In this document: piece by piece, positions 50,653-59,653 of the stretch
Layout of the letters: each line of letters opens with the position of its first letter
Numbering within the stretch: the first letter of the stretch is position 1
Assembly: GCA_001804865.1 (NCBI GenBank)
Contig: MHBK01000033.1
Coordinates: forward strand, 1 to 64,000
Length of the DNA stretch: 64,000 nucleotides
Reading direction: 5' to 3'
From: Lentisphaerae bacterium GWF2_57_35
GTDB taxonomy: Bacteria; Verrucomicrobiota; Kiritimatiellia; CAIQIC01; GWF2-57-35
Position numbers and translations under genes: made by a program
The notes under the pieces: generated by a model
What the model saw: the letters and a program-made list of their open reading frames with translations, nothing else
Databases searched by the model: none
What the model was told of the DNA's origin: nothing

Positions 50653-52824
50653 ATGACTGAGATGAAAAATGTGGGCTGGATCTATCGGAATGCGGCGGCT
50701 CTTGGCGCCGTCATGACGGGTGTGTTGTTTCTTGCGGTCGTTCATAATCGCATTTTGTCCTACGTGTGCGGTAACGATCCGATGCTTTATATCCGGGCCG
50801 CCAAAGTCCTTCTGAATCCATCGTGGTACGGCATGCGGGAACTGATGCATTCGCTGACTTTTGTCGCCCCTGGCTATCCCGCCATTTTGGCCGCGGCGAT
50901 CAAGCTGTTTGGCCCGTTGGCGCCGTATTGGGTGAACCTGGTTCTGTTGACGGCGACGCTGCCGTTGCTGTGGTATGTCCTGCGACGGCTTACGGGAACG
51001 GACCGGGCCGCGGCTTTTGCGTTGCTGGGCCTGCTGATTATCGTTTTTCGCGGGCACGAATTTAATGCGCCCGCCATGCTTTATCCTTTTCGGGAACCCG
51101 CCCGTCTTTTTTTTGTTTTTGGCTCGTATGCGTTGTTGTTGATGGGACTCAAGAACGGGATCAAGCGGTCGCTTGTCCTGGCCGCGGGCTTCTCCAGTCT
51201 GGCGGCTTGCCTTGTCCGAGAGCCATCCATTTTGGCGGCGCCAGGAATCCTGATCGGTCTGCTGGGCTTGACGAATTCCTGGCGATCGCGATTTCGTGCC
51301 GGCGCCTGGTTTCTCGTTCCCTGGGGCGTTGCGGCGATTCTTCTGCTGGCGGTTATTTACCGATATGCGTTTCATGGCAGTCAGCAAATGGCGGTCGTTA
51401 AATATCTGACGGATACGCATGGGGCCATGATCCGGGGCCGGCAGTTGCTGGCCATGTTTCCCGCGGAAGCCGGATGGTTGGGCTTGGGGCTGATTGGAAT
51501 CGGGATGGTTCGCGCCATTCGGCGCGCACCTTTGTTATGGGCCTGGTTCTTACTGCCGGCTGTTTTGTTTTTTGTCTTCCATTGTTTCATGCAGGTTCAT
51601 GTTCGTTATTTTCTCACGTCTTTGTTGTTTCTCTCCGTGTTCGCTGGGTACGGCTTGGATGGGCTCGTCAGTCTTGCCGGGAGATTTAAGAAGGGCGAGC
51701 GCTGGGAAAAACTTGCGACGATCCTGTGCGTGGCGGTCATGGCGGCGACGATGGTTCAAACAGCTTGGCAGGCGCATCCCTGGGAGCCCCGGGTTACGTC
51801 CGCGGACGTGAGAGAATGGCAGGCTTGGGTTCAAGGGTTGCCCAAGGGGCCGGAGGGTCGCACGCGTGTGGTGGTGGAGCAGCGCTGCCGGTATATGGAA
51901 GACCTGATGAATTCCTATACGGATGTGGAATTGCTCGATGCCAGGGATATGGAAAGCTGGCCTTCGACCTGGGCGCCGGCGGTCTATTTTCAGCCCATGA
52001 ATCGTCACGCCGAATATCCCAAACCGGAATGGCTGTTTAACAAGAAAATCTATGCGCACCGGATCATGGCGGATCGTCTGGATCTCTTGCCGTTTGAAGA
52101 TTTCAAGCCGGTCGTTAGAACGATCGGTCAGGGGACCTATGCACCATTCACGGTCCGTTCATGGCAAGCTGGACGTCATGACCAGAAATTTACGACAGTG
52201 GCGCATTCCGATCAGGTGGTGTGGATCGATTGGGGCGCCTGTCGTCCGGACGTGGAACGGACGGTCGCGATTCGCAACGCACAGTCCGGACGAATCTGGT
52301 TTACCCGTACGATGACAGGGAATGGGTTGCAAGCGGTCTTTTTGCCGGCAGAGTCCGTGGATGGAACGGAAGCGGTATTTTCTTCAGAATCTTCAGCGCC
52401 GGCGCCTTCCAACCCCGTCATCGATGTCGCGAGGCTGGACCATCCGGTTGGCTTCTCCTTCGGCGTAGACCGGCTGGTGTCCGTGAATCGATGGTTTCCC
52501 TCGCTTAGCGGCGATAATCTGGAATTGCGGCCGGTATCGCTGAGTTCCGAAAAGCCGGTGGAATTCACCGCTCCGATCCTGTATTCAAGTGTCGAAGCCT
52601 ATTGGGAGGTTTCGTTTTACGGGGATCGTCATGAAGGCAAAACCATTCCAGTTTACTGCAATGTGGTTGACAAGGAGCCGCATATGGGCGATTTAGCCTC
52701 TCCGTCGGCACAAGACGCGATACGGACGAGAAGTGGAAAACGAGTGGAAATAAGCATGGCTCCTGAAACCCATGCCACCGCCCGTCTGGCGAATATACAA
52801 TTTAGAATGCAACGATATGAATAG
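50653..52824 (+). CDS. GT-C-type multispanning glycosyltransferase candidate
   Basis: 723 aa. N-terminal membrane helix, then a first periplasmic loop with YVCGNDPMLYIRAAKVLLNP whose acidic residue fits the catalytic position of GT39/ArnT-like enzymes. About ten to eleven helices follow up to residue 370 (LLLTATLPLLWYVLRRLTG, FFVFGSYALLLMGLKNGI). Residues 380-723 form a large soluble domain, beta-rich at the end. Such enzymes use polyprenyl-phosphate sugars, and the gene directly downstream encodes a polyprenyl-phosphate sugar synthase-like GT2, which supports the assignment. The next ATG overlaps its end by 8 bases. Confidence 0.65.
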   Translation: MTEMKNVGWIYRNAAALGAVMTGVLFLAVVHNRILSYVCGNDPMLYIRAAKVLLNPSWYGMRELMHSLTFVAPGYPAILAAAIKLFGPLAPYWVNLVLLTATLPLLWYVLRRLTGTDRAAAFALLGLLIIVFRGHEFNAPAMLYPFREPARLFFVFGSYALLLMGLKNGIKRSLVLAAGFSSLAACLVREPSILAAPGILIGLLGLTNSWRSRFRAGAWFLVPWGVAAILLLAVIYRYAFHGSQQMAVVKYLTDTHGAMIRGRQLLAMFPAEAGWLGLGLIGIGMVRAIRRAPLLWAWFLLPAVLFFVFHCFMQVHVRYFLTSLLFLSVFAGYGLDGLVSLAGRFKKGERWEKLATILCVAVMAATMVQTAWQAHPWEPRVTSADVREWQAWVQGLPKGPEGRTRVVVEQRCRYMEDLMNSYTDVELLDARDMESWPSTWAPAVYFQPMNRHAEYPKPEWLFNKKIYAHRIMADRLDLLPFEDFKPVVRTIGQGTYAPFTVRSWQAGRHDQKFTTVAHSDQVVWIDWGACRPDVERTVAIRNAQSGRIWFTRTMTGNGLQAVFLPAESVDGTEAVFSSESSAPAPSNPVIDVARLDHPVGFSFGVDRLVSVNRWFPSLSGDNLELRPVSLSSEKPVEFTAPILYSSVEAYWEVSFYGDRHEGKTIPVYCNVVDKEPHMGDLASPSAQDAIRTRSGKRVEISMAPETHATARLANIQFRMQRYE

Positions 52825-53785
52825 ATTAGTGATCCAACTGCCTGCATTGAACGAAGCGGCGTCCATCGAAGCCGTATTGAAAAGTCTGCCGACCTCTCTG
52901 GCGGGCGTGGATGATATCCGCATGATCGTCGTGGACGATGGCTCCACGGATGGGACGGGACAAATCGCCGCTTCGTGTGGAGCCCATGTGATTCGACATG
53001 CCAAGCCCCGCGGAGTCGGGGCGGCTTTCCGATCCGGTATTCGCCGCGCGATCGAACTGGGCGCCGATATCCTGGTGACCATCGATGCCGACGGACAGTT
53101 TGCAACGGACGATGTTGGCCGATTGGTCGCGCCCCTTCTGGCCGGAGAAGCGGATTTTGTCACGGGCTCTCGGTTTAAAGATCCAGCCTTGGCGCCGCAG
53201 ATGCCGGGTGTTAAACGCTGGGGCAACGATGTCATCGCCTGTTGGATCAGCCGGCTGACCGGACAGGATTTCCATGACGTGTCCTGCGGGTTTCGGGCTT
53301 ATTCAAAGGACGCCTTTTTGCGGCTTAATCTCCTGGGCGACTTCACGTACACGCACGAGGTCTTCATGAGCCTGGCGTACGCCGGCCTACGGATCGAAGA
53401 AATTCCCATCAAGGTTAGAGGCGTTCGCAAGCATGGTAAATCGAGGGTCGCGAATAACGTATGGAAATATGCCTGGCGGGCGGCCGGAATCATCCTGGGG
53501 ACCTACCGGGATTATCGCCCTCTTCAGTTCTTCGGATTCATGGCCTTGGCGATGGGCTTGGCGGGCATGGCGGCCATATCGTTCTTGGGTGTTCATTGGA
53601 TTCGTACCGGGGCCTTTTTTCCTTACAAGGCCGTCGGCTTCGTGGGGGGAGCGTTCTGTGGGGCCGCCTTGCTGGTTTACCTCATCGGTCTGGTGGCGGA
53701 AATGCAAGTTCGACTGCGGAATGGGTTGGAAGACGTCATGTTTCGCGTCCGCCGCTTGGATCAACATTTTCATCGTCACGATTAG
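52817..53785 (+). CDS. Polyprenyl-phosphate glycosyltransferase (DPM1/GtrB-like)
   Basis: 322 aa from the ATG at 52817, overlapping the previous stop. GT2 domain of the dolichol-phosphate-mannose-synthase type: LVIQLPALNEAASIEAVLKS, IVVDDGSTDGTGQIA, KPRGVGAAFRSGIRRAIELG, TIDADGQF metal motif, VTGSRF, and DVSCGFRAYSKDAFLRLNL. Two membrane helices at the C-terminus (FFGFMALAMGLAGMAAISFL and FVGGAFCGAALLVYLIGLVA), as in GtrB. It would load a sugar on undecaprenyl phosphate for the GT-C enzymes next door. Confidence 0.88.
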   Translation: MNRLVIQLPALNEAASIEAVLKSLPTSLAGVDDIRMIVVDDGSTDGTGQIAASCGAHVIRHAKPRGVGAAFRSGIRRAIELGADILVTIDADGQFATDDVGRLVAPLLAGEADFVTGSRFKDPALAPQMPGVKRWGNDVIACWISRLTGQDFHDVSCGFRAYSKDAFLRLNLLGDFTYTHEVFMSLAYAGLRIEEIPIKVRGVRKHGKSRVANNVWKYAWRAAGIILGTYRDYRPLQFFGFMALAMGLAGMAAISFLGVHWIRTGAFFPYKAVGFVGGAFCGAALLVYLIGLVAEMQVRLRNGLEDVMFRVRRLDQHFHRHD

Positions 53786-53806
53786 GATCGGTAAACGGGC
53801 CATCGC

Positions 53807-54979
53807 ATGAAAATCTTGTTTCTTGCCTGGAATTTTCCTCCTGCCATGGGAGGGATGGAATATACCGCCTGGCATCTTTTTGAACGGCTTGAAAAGCGGG
53901 GCTATTCTATGACCGCCGTGGCCCGTCACGATCCTGACTCTGGCGGCTCTTCCAACGTGTTCCGTCCGTCGCGGCCCGGTTTCTTGTTCTATCAGCTCTA
54001 TTCCCTTGTCATGGGCTGGCGCTTTATGAAAAGCGATGCCTATGACCTGATTGTCTGCCCCGGAATAACCAACGGGCCTGTTGCCTGGTTGCTGTCCCGG
54101 TGCTTCCGGAAGCCCTATCTACTGCTGGCGCACGGCAGCGACATCCTTCATGAAGGGCATATTTATCACAAGGCGATGAGTTTTTTATTCCGCCATGCGG
54201 ACGGTATCGCCGCCAACACGGCCATGACCAGAAGTTTGTTGGAACGTGAAGGCGTCAGCTTATCCAAGATCCAGGTGATTTATCCGGCCGTGGAAGTTGA
54301 CCGGTTCCCGGCCCGGGCGGAAATGAAGGGCGCCAAAGATCGTCAGAACCTGACGGGACGGAAGGTATTGCTGTCCGTGGGGCGGTTGATTCGGCGAAAA
54401 GGGGTGCTGGCTTTCATCGAGAATGTGCTGCCCGTTCTATCCCGCCGATTCCCGGATGTGACGTATGTCGTGGTCGGGGGCGATGCAACTCAATCGTTGG
54501 TTCATCACGAACGAATGTTCGAGCTCATCTCGCGGCGGGTCAAGGAACTTCATTTGGAGCCTTGCGTTCGTTTGATGGGCGAAATCGACGGCAAAACCTT
54601 GCATGAACTCTATTATGCCTCCGATGTCTTTGTTTTGCCGGTCATTGCGATTCCGGGGGACGTGGAAGGCTTCGGGCTTGTTTTCATTGAAGCCGGGCTG
54701 GCGGGAATGCCGGTGGTGTCCACTCGTGCGGGTGGTATTCCGGAAGCGGTTCTCGATGGGAAAACCGGTATTTTATTGAACTCGGAGGATTGGGCGGGCA
54801 TGGCCGAAGCCTTAGGCTCGCTTCTGGACGATCCCTCCACCCGTGAGGACATGGGGAAAGCGGGGCGTCAACGCGCCCATGAAGGATTTGCCTGGTCCGC
54901 CATCGAGCAGCAATATGCGGATTTTATCGATCGGATCGCCGCTCGTCGACGCTTGGGAGTCCGTCATGTGGGTGTTTAA
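53807..54979 (+). CDS. Glycosyltransferase family 4 (PimA/CapM-like)
   Basis: 390 aa. Full GT4 set: MKILFLAWNFPPAMGGMEYT, LLAHGSDILHEGHIYHKAMS, IQVIYPAVEVDRFPA linker, VLLSVGRLIRRKGVLAFIEN, YASDVFVLPVIAIPGDVEGF with GLVFIEAGLAGMPVVSTRAG and GIPEAVLDGKTGILL. It is the most canonical GT4 of the locus. The flippase start lies 14 bases inside its 3' end. Confidence 0.9.
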   Translation: MKILFLAWNFPPAMGGMEYTAWHLFERLEKRGYSMTAVARHDPDSGGSSNVFRPSRPGFLFYQLYSLVMGWRFMKSDAYDLIVCPGITNGPVAWLLSRCFRKPYLLLAHGSDILHEGHIYHKAMSFLFRHADGIAANTAMTRSLLEREGVSLSKIQVIYPAVEVDRFPARAEMKGAKDRQNLTGRKVLLSVGRLIRRKGVLAFIENVLPVLSRRFPDVTYVVVGGDATQSLVHHERMFELISRRVKELHLEPCVRLMGEIDGKTLHELYYASDVFVLPVIAIPGDVEGFGLVFIEAGLAGMPVVSTRAGGIPEAVLDGKTGILLNSEDWAGMAEALGSLLDDPSTREDMGKAGRQRAHEGFAWSAIEQQYADFIDRIAARRRLGVRHVGV

Positions 54980-56438
54980 ACGTCCAGCCGGGTTGTCCCT
55001 TGTCTTGCGAAGCGCCTTTTCCGCTTCGCTGCTATTTATTGCTCTTCGCTTTCTGCTGACGCCGATCAGGATGAAATTCCTCACCAGCATCCTGAAGCCC
55101 GACGATTATGGAATGGTCACCCTGTTGAGCATGAGCGCGCACGGTTTGGCGCTGATTTTTTCGTTGGGCGGCTTCGAGGTCTTGCTCCGGTCCCTGCCCG
55201 GGGCCGATGAAAATACGCGCCGCAAACTGTTTCGCAGCGTACTGATTCTTTCGTCGGGACTGGGGCTCGCGATGTGCGGCTGGATCCTGTTGGGTTGGGT
55301 TTTTCAGTGGAAATTCAGCCTTCGATTTGCCGGGATATCGGGTCCGGCCGTAGCGGTTGCGTTTTTTTTGTTTTTGCACGTCATGCAGCGCATTTACTAT
55401 CTATTGGGCCGCCTCGAACACCTGAGAGCGCGGACCATTCAACTCTTATGGAGCGATCTTTGGTTTTTGCCGCTGCTGCCGGTTGTCTTCGCCTTTCATT
55501 GGAATGCGGAACGCGTGATTTGGGTCTGGTGCGGCTGGTTGTTGGCCGTGACCTTGCTGACGTGGAAATGGGTGCCCTTGGGGCAGATCCTGAAACACCG
55601 TGAAGATCGGGTGTCGATGCGCGCGCTTCTGGCCGTGGGGTTGCCGATTCTTCCCATCGTTATGGGGGAGTGGATGCTTCGATTGGTCGGTCATTATGTT
55701 TTGTTGGCGCGTACGGATGCCGGAACCATGGCTCTTTATGCGTTGGCCTTGAATGTCGCCACCGTTGGCTATGTGGCCGGAGTTCCGCTGGTGGACGTGT
55801 TTAGTACGGAATTCAATTTTCTGTACGGGCGGGCCGGAGACCGCAGCCTCGGGGAACGATTAGCCGAGGTCAGGCCGGTCGTGTCGCGGTGCGTGCGTAT
55901 CGTCGCGGCGATTTCCATTCCGACGGGCTTGGCTTTGTTTTTCCTGGGGCAACCGCTGGTTCGCCTGTTGGCGGGTCCTGCATTTCTCGGCGCCGCCGAC
56001 CTGACGCCGTGGGCGGCCGTCGTGCCGGCCCTGCTGCTGGCCAACTTGATGCTAGCTCGTATTCTCATTGCCTATGGGCGAAACAAGGCGGTCGGAATCG
56101 GGTCTTTGCTGGGTGCTTTGACGGCTTTGGCGCTTAGCCTCTTGTGGGTGTCGTCGCATGGATCGAAGGGCGTTCTCCTCGCCGTTGAATGCGCCCTGGC
56201 GGTTGCCACGGTTTATTTCGGCTGGCAGTCGGGCCTTGTTCGTTTGATCGATCGTCGTGAAGTGCATCCGCTGCCTTTGATCGCGGGCGGAGTCGTTTTG
56301 GCCATTTGCTTTGCCTCGCTCGAGTACACCGCTCTGCATGGCTTTTACAAGCTGGTTTTGGCCGGTGGGGCTTCGCTGGGAGTGCTCTTTGGATTTCGAT
56401 GGATTCGAATGGCGGATTTTCGCCACAGTGCAACATAA
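54966..56438 (+). CDS. wzx: Oligosaccharide flippase (Wzx-like)
   Basis: 490 aa from the ATG at 54966 (GGGAG upstream), starting MWVFKRPAGLSLVLRSAFSA; the 41 codons upstream are antisense-like and rejected. Twelve to fourteen predicted membrane helices with the Polysacc_synt layout: an N-terminal LRFLLTPIRMKFLTSILKPD with DYGMVTLLSMSAHGL, and a second half beginning about residue 215 (GLPILPIVMGEWMLRLVGHY). It would flip undecaprenyl-PP-linked repeat units. Its presence beside Wzm/Wzt means that two different export routes are encoded in one locus. It is the last gene before the internal terminator. Confidence 0.82.
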   Translation: MWVFKRPAGLSLVLRSAFSASLLFIALRFLLTPIRMKFLTSILKPDDYGMVTLLSMSAHGLALIFSLGGFEVLLRSLPGADENTRRKLFRSVLILSSGLGLAMCGWILLGWVFQWKFSLRFAGISGPAVAVAFFLFLHVMQRIYYLLGRLEHLRARTIQLLWSDLWFLPLLPVVFAFHWNAERVIWVWCGWLLAVTLLTWKWVPLGQILKHREDRVSMRALLAVGLPILPIVMGEWMLRLVGHYVLLARTDAGTMALYALALNVATVGYVAGVPLVDVFSTEFNFLYGRAGDRSLGERLAEVRPVVSRCVRIVAAISIPTGLALFFLGQPLVRLLAGPAFLGAADLTPWAAVVPALLLANLMLARILIAYGRNKAVGIGSLLGALTALALSLLWVSSHGSKGVLLAVECALAVATVYFGWQSGLVRLIDRREVHPLPLIAGGVVLAICFASLEYTALHGFYKLVLAGGASLGVLFGFRWIRMADFRHSAT

Positions 56439-56484
56439 CGCGAGATCGTAAGAGCTCGCCGCATCCCCGTGCGGCGATTCTTTC

Positions 56485-56525
56485 AGCGCCGAGATTGTCC
56501 GGAATGGACTCGGCGCTTTTTTTTT
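56485..56525 (+). terminator. Intrinsic terminator downstream of wzx
   Basis: Stem agcgccgag (56485-56493) with ctcggcgct (56509-56517), a 15-base loop, followed by an unbroken run of nine T (56517-56525). It is the clearest terminator in the window. It lies only 15 bases before the next ATG, leaving no room for a conventional promoter between them. Confidence 0.85.
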
Positions 56526-56540
56526 AGTACTACTGCGTTC

Positions 56541-57317
56541 ATGGAGGAATTGAAAATAGGAACAGACGCTGCCGCCGCGCCTTTGCCAGGCCGCGGGGTG
56601 ATTCTTATTCCGGCCTACAACGAGGAGGCCTCTCTTCCATCCTTCCTGGCGGAGGTAAAGCAAGCGCTTCCCGAATGGGCGGTTGTGGTGATCAACGACG
56701 GATCGAACGATCGCACGTCCGAGGCGGCTCGGCAGTGCGGTGCGACCGTCCTGGATTTGCCGTGCAATCTGGGCGTGGGCGGGACCATTCAAGCCGGCTT
56801 CCAATACGCGCTCAACATGGGATTCGACTATGCCTTGCGGATGGATGCGGACGGGCAACATCCTCCGATGGAAGCCTGCAAATTGATGCGCACGATGCGG
56901 GATGAGTCCTGCGATCTCGTCATTGGCGCCCGTTTTGGCGCAACCAACGAGTTGATCAGTACGCGCGTTCGTTATTTGGGAATCAAGGCGCTTGCCGTTT
57001 TCCTGTCGTTGATTTGCCGCAGTCGAGTGACCGATCCGACCTCGGGTTTCTGGCTGTTGAATCGCCGGTTGCTGGCCCTTTTTGCGCGAAGCTATCCCTG
57101 CGATTACCCCGAGCCGGAGGCCTTGGCGCTCTTGCGGCGGCTGGGCTATTCGTTTTGCGAAGCGCCCGTTCAATTTCGGCAACGGACCGCCGGGCAATCT
57201 TCCATCGGCCGCTGGGATACCATCTATTATGCCTTCAAGGTGGGCTTGGCCCTTTCCGTGGATCGGGTGCGTCCCGTCGATGAAAAATTGTCCGTGCATT
57301 ATCTGAAAGAGTCATGA
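56541..57317 (+). CDS. Glycosyltransferase family 2, polyprenyl-phosphate type, DUF2304 partner
   Basis: 258 aa from the ATG at 56541; longer readings run through the terminator hairpin. GT2 domain: GVILIPAYNEEASLPSFLAE, VVVINDGSNDRTSEAARQCG, LPCNLGVGGTIQAGFQYALN, MDADGQHPP metal motif, DVIGAR-like VIGARFG and VTDPTSGFWLLNRRLLALFA. It lacks the C-terminal membrane helices of GtrB. Genes of this type are commonly followed by a small DUF2304 membrane protein; here that domain is fused to the next protein, whose ATG overlaps this stop (ATGA). Confidence 0.85.
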   Translation: MEELKIGTDAAAAPLPGRGVILIPAYNEEASLPSFLAEVKQALPEWAVVVINDGSNDRTSEAARQCGATVLDLPCNLGVGGTIQAGFQYALNMGFDYALRMDADGQHPPMEACKLMRTMRDESCDLVIGARFGATNELISTRVRYLGIKALAVFLSLICRSRVTDPTSGFWLLNRRLLALFARSYPCDYPEPEALALLRRLGYSFCEAPVQFRQRTAGQSSIGRWDTIYYAFKVGLALSVDRVRPVDEKLSVHYLKES

Positions 57318-59653
57318 GTCTAATCGCAATCAAAGACGCCTTGCTGTTTTTCGTTTCCCAGTGGATGGGGACGACGCTGCCGCGTTTAATGGCGGCTTTT
57401 GCCGGTTTGTTGATGTTGGTGTTGTGCCTTTGGGCGCGTTGGGAAAAACGCATTCGGTTCGTTCCGGCGGTTGTCGGAGTTTTGATCGGCGCGGCGCTGG
57501 TGGGGATGGCGATGGACACGCGGGTCCTTCATTGGCTGGCGGGATTGAGCGAATACAATCGTTTGCGCTTGACCATCGGATTGCTCAGCGTGTTGGTGCT
57601 GGGCATTACCTTTGAGGCCATCCGCCGGTCGCATTTGATGGAACGATACGCCCTCCTTTGGATGGGGGCAGGGGTCGTAACCCTGCTCAGCGCCATTTTT
57701 CCTCGAACGCTGGATCTGGTGGGCCTTATTTTTGGCGCCGATTACAACACCTCCGTGCTGGCGGTTCTCTTCATCTTTCTCGTGCTCGTGATTTTCCACT
57801 TCTCGTTGGCCTTGAGCCGGGGCGATCATCGCGAGTCTCGTTTGACGCAATACTGCGCGCTGCTGGAGGCGCGCTTGGAAAAATTAGAGAAGCGCCTGGA
57901 AGAGCCGGCCGAGGAAAAGCTTGCGCAGGAGTGTTCCCGTCCGAACGAAGCCGTGGAAATGCCGGGTTCGACTTTCAAGGCGCGGAAAAGCCGGTCGGTT
58001 TCGGGTTCAAAGGCTTGTGCTTGGGTCGTCATCGGTATTTCCGCGCTGGCGGCCTTGATCGTTGGCGGCTTGACTCCTCAACCCATGATCGGCGACGAAG
58101 TCACTCATTATCACATGCTGACGCAGCAGGCTCAGGATTTGACGACGCCGACCTTCCTCGCCGAGATTCCGGTCGGTTGGAGCGACAAGCCGGAGGTTCG
58201 GGGCTATCCGCATGTCTCCGGATGGCATTATGTCGGGGCCGTGGTCTATCGCTTGACGGGCCATTCGTTCCAGGGCGTCCAGTTCTGGCATGTGCTTTTT
58301 TGGGTTCAGCTTCTCTGGGTGGCTTTTTTGATGGCCCGCCGCCGGGGCGGAGCAGGGACACAGGCGCCGGTCCTTTATCTGCTGCTGCTGGCCAGCATGC
58401 CGGCCGCCATTATTTTTTCCGTCGCGTTCTATCAGGATATTCCCGTCACGGCCCAAGTGTTAACGGCGTTTTATTTGCTGACGATCGGTCGTCGTTGGTG
58501 GGGTTTGGTGTTTCTGTTGTGGGCGATGGCCTTGAAGGAAACGGCTTTTCTTTTCTTGCCGGTCTTCTTTTTGTATTGGGGCGTATCGGCGTGGAAGCAA
58601 CGAAACGAAGGCGATTCTTCCCCGGCGGGCCGGGTGCGGACGGCGTTGTCGCTCGTGCTGGCTGTTTTGGTGGTGAGCTTCTATTCGGCCGGTTGGAACG
58701 AAGCTCTTCGGCTCCATGCCCAGGCCGGTTTGTATCCCGTGCAAACGATTTCCAACACCATCGGATCTTGGAAAAATTGGCTGGTTCGTTCTTTCGGCAA
58801 AAAAGAAGTGGTGGTGGAATCCAAGCAAATCTCTTCGCCGGCGGCGGAGGTTTCTGCGCCCCCTCCGTTGATTGTCACGACGTATGGCGCGGAAATTAAA
58901 GCCAACCATCCCGGCGATTTGCGTCTGCCGATTAATTTCCTGATCTATGGCGGCGCTTTGATCTGGCTGGTGGCCTTGGGGGGACTGGGCTTGCGCCTTT
59001 GCGCCGCGGTTCGGGGCTCGCGCCCGGCCTCGACGCCCTCGACCGGCTGGCTGTGGGCCATCGGTTTGTCGTATGTGATTCCGGCGGCCTACATCTTGCG
59101 CACGGCGCCGGATGCCCGGTTCTTTTTGCCGGCGATTCCTTTTCTGCTGCTGCCCTTTGTGGAATGGGCCGTTCGCACGCCTCGCGCCAAGCTGGTCTTG
59201 GCGGTTGTGGCTACGTTGGCGGTTCTGCAAGCCGGGCCCGTGTATCTCAAGGTGTACCGGTTGCGCGAAGTATCGTCCGACACGTGGGAGGCCATCCGAT
59301 TTCTTGAGAAAAATTCGCCGCGGCCGGCCAAGCTGTTCATGTATCCGGAAGGCAATTACCGCTTTTTTCCTGCGCCTTACGACTGGTACATGGGCTACAC
59401 GCTCCGCGATTTTTGGCGCGCGGAGAACGATGTCCGTCTGGAGATGCTGCGGCGTAACGGCATCGGAGCCTTGGCGATCAAAAAGCATTTGATTTCGCCG
59501 GTGGACAAAGAGATCACCAACTATGGGGTCTACCCGGATTATTTTGTGGATCAAATTCGAAACGATTCGCGGTTTGAGCGCCTGTTCGAAAACCGCGCGA
59601 TGCTGATTTATCGAGTGCCCGAAGTCGGCTCCTACCGTACGACCGGGCACTGA
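57314..59653 (+). CDS. DUF2304 domain fused to a GT-C-type membrane glycosyltransferase
   Basis: 779 aa. Residues 20-160 contain about four to five helices including the DUF2304 hallmark ERYALLWMGAGVVTLLSAIF followed by LDLVGLIFGADYNTSVLAVL, then a short coiled coil (LLEARLEKLEKRLEE) to about 200 and a linker. From about 235 a second membrane unit begins, with a periplasmic loop MIGDEVTHYHML carrying the acidic D-E of GT39/ArnT-like enzymes and about ten further helices, ending in a soluble tail (FFPAPYDWYMGYTLRDFWRA). DUF2304 is normally a separate protein of about 120 aa. The fusion physically joins the presumed partner of the upstream lipid-sugar synthase to the enzyme using its product. 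Confidence 0.75.
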   Translation: MSLIAIKDALLFFVSQWMGTTLPRLMAAFAGLLMLVLCLWARWEKRIRFVPAVVGVLIGAALVGMAMDTRVLHWLAGLSEYNRLRLTIGLLSVLVLGITFEAIRRSHLMERYALLWMGAGVVTLLSAIFPRTLDLVGLIFGADYNTSVLAVLFIFLVLVIFHFSLALSRGDHRESRLTQYCALLEARLEKLEKRLEEPAEEKLAQECSRPNEAVEMPGSTFKARKSRSVSGSKACAWVVIGISALAALIVGGLTPQPMIGDEVTHYHMLTQQAQDLTTPTFLAEIPVGWSDKPEVRGYPHVSGWHYVGAVVYRLTGHSFQGVQFWHVLFWVQLLWVAFLMARRRGGAGTQAPVLYLLLLASMPAAIIFSVAFYQDIPVTAQVLTAFYLLTIGRRWWGLVFLLWAMALKETAFLFLPVFFLYWGVSAWKQRNEGDSSPAGRVRTALSLVLAVLVVSFYSAGWNEALRLHAQAGLYPVQTISNTIGSWKNWLVRSFGKKEVVVESKQISSPAAEVSAPPPLIVTTYGAEIKANHPGDLRLPINFLIYGGALIWLVALGGLGLRLCAAVRGSRPASTPSTGWLWAIGLSYVIPAAYILRTAPDARFFLPAIPFLLLPFVEWAVRTPRAKLVLAVVATLAVLQAGPVYLKVYRLREVSSDTWEAIRFLEKNSPRPAKLFMYPEGNYRFFPAPYDWYMGYTLRDFWRAENDVRLEMLRRNGIGALAIKKHLISPVDKEITNYGVYPDYFVDQIRNDSRFERLFENRAMLIYRVPEVGSYRTTGH

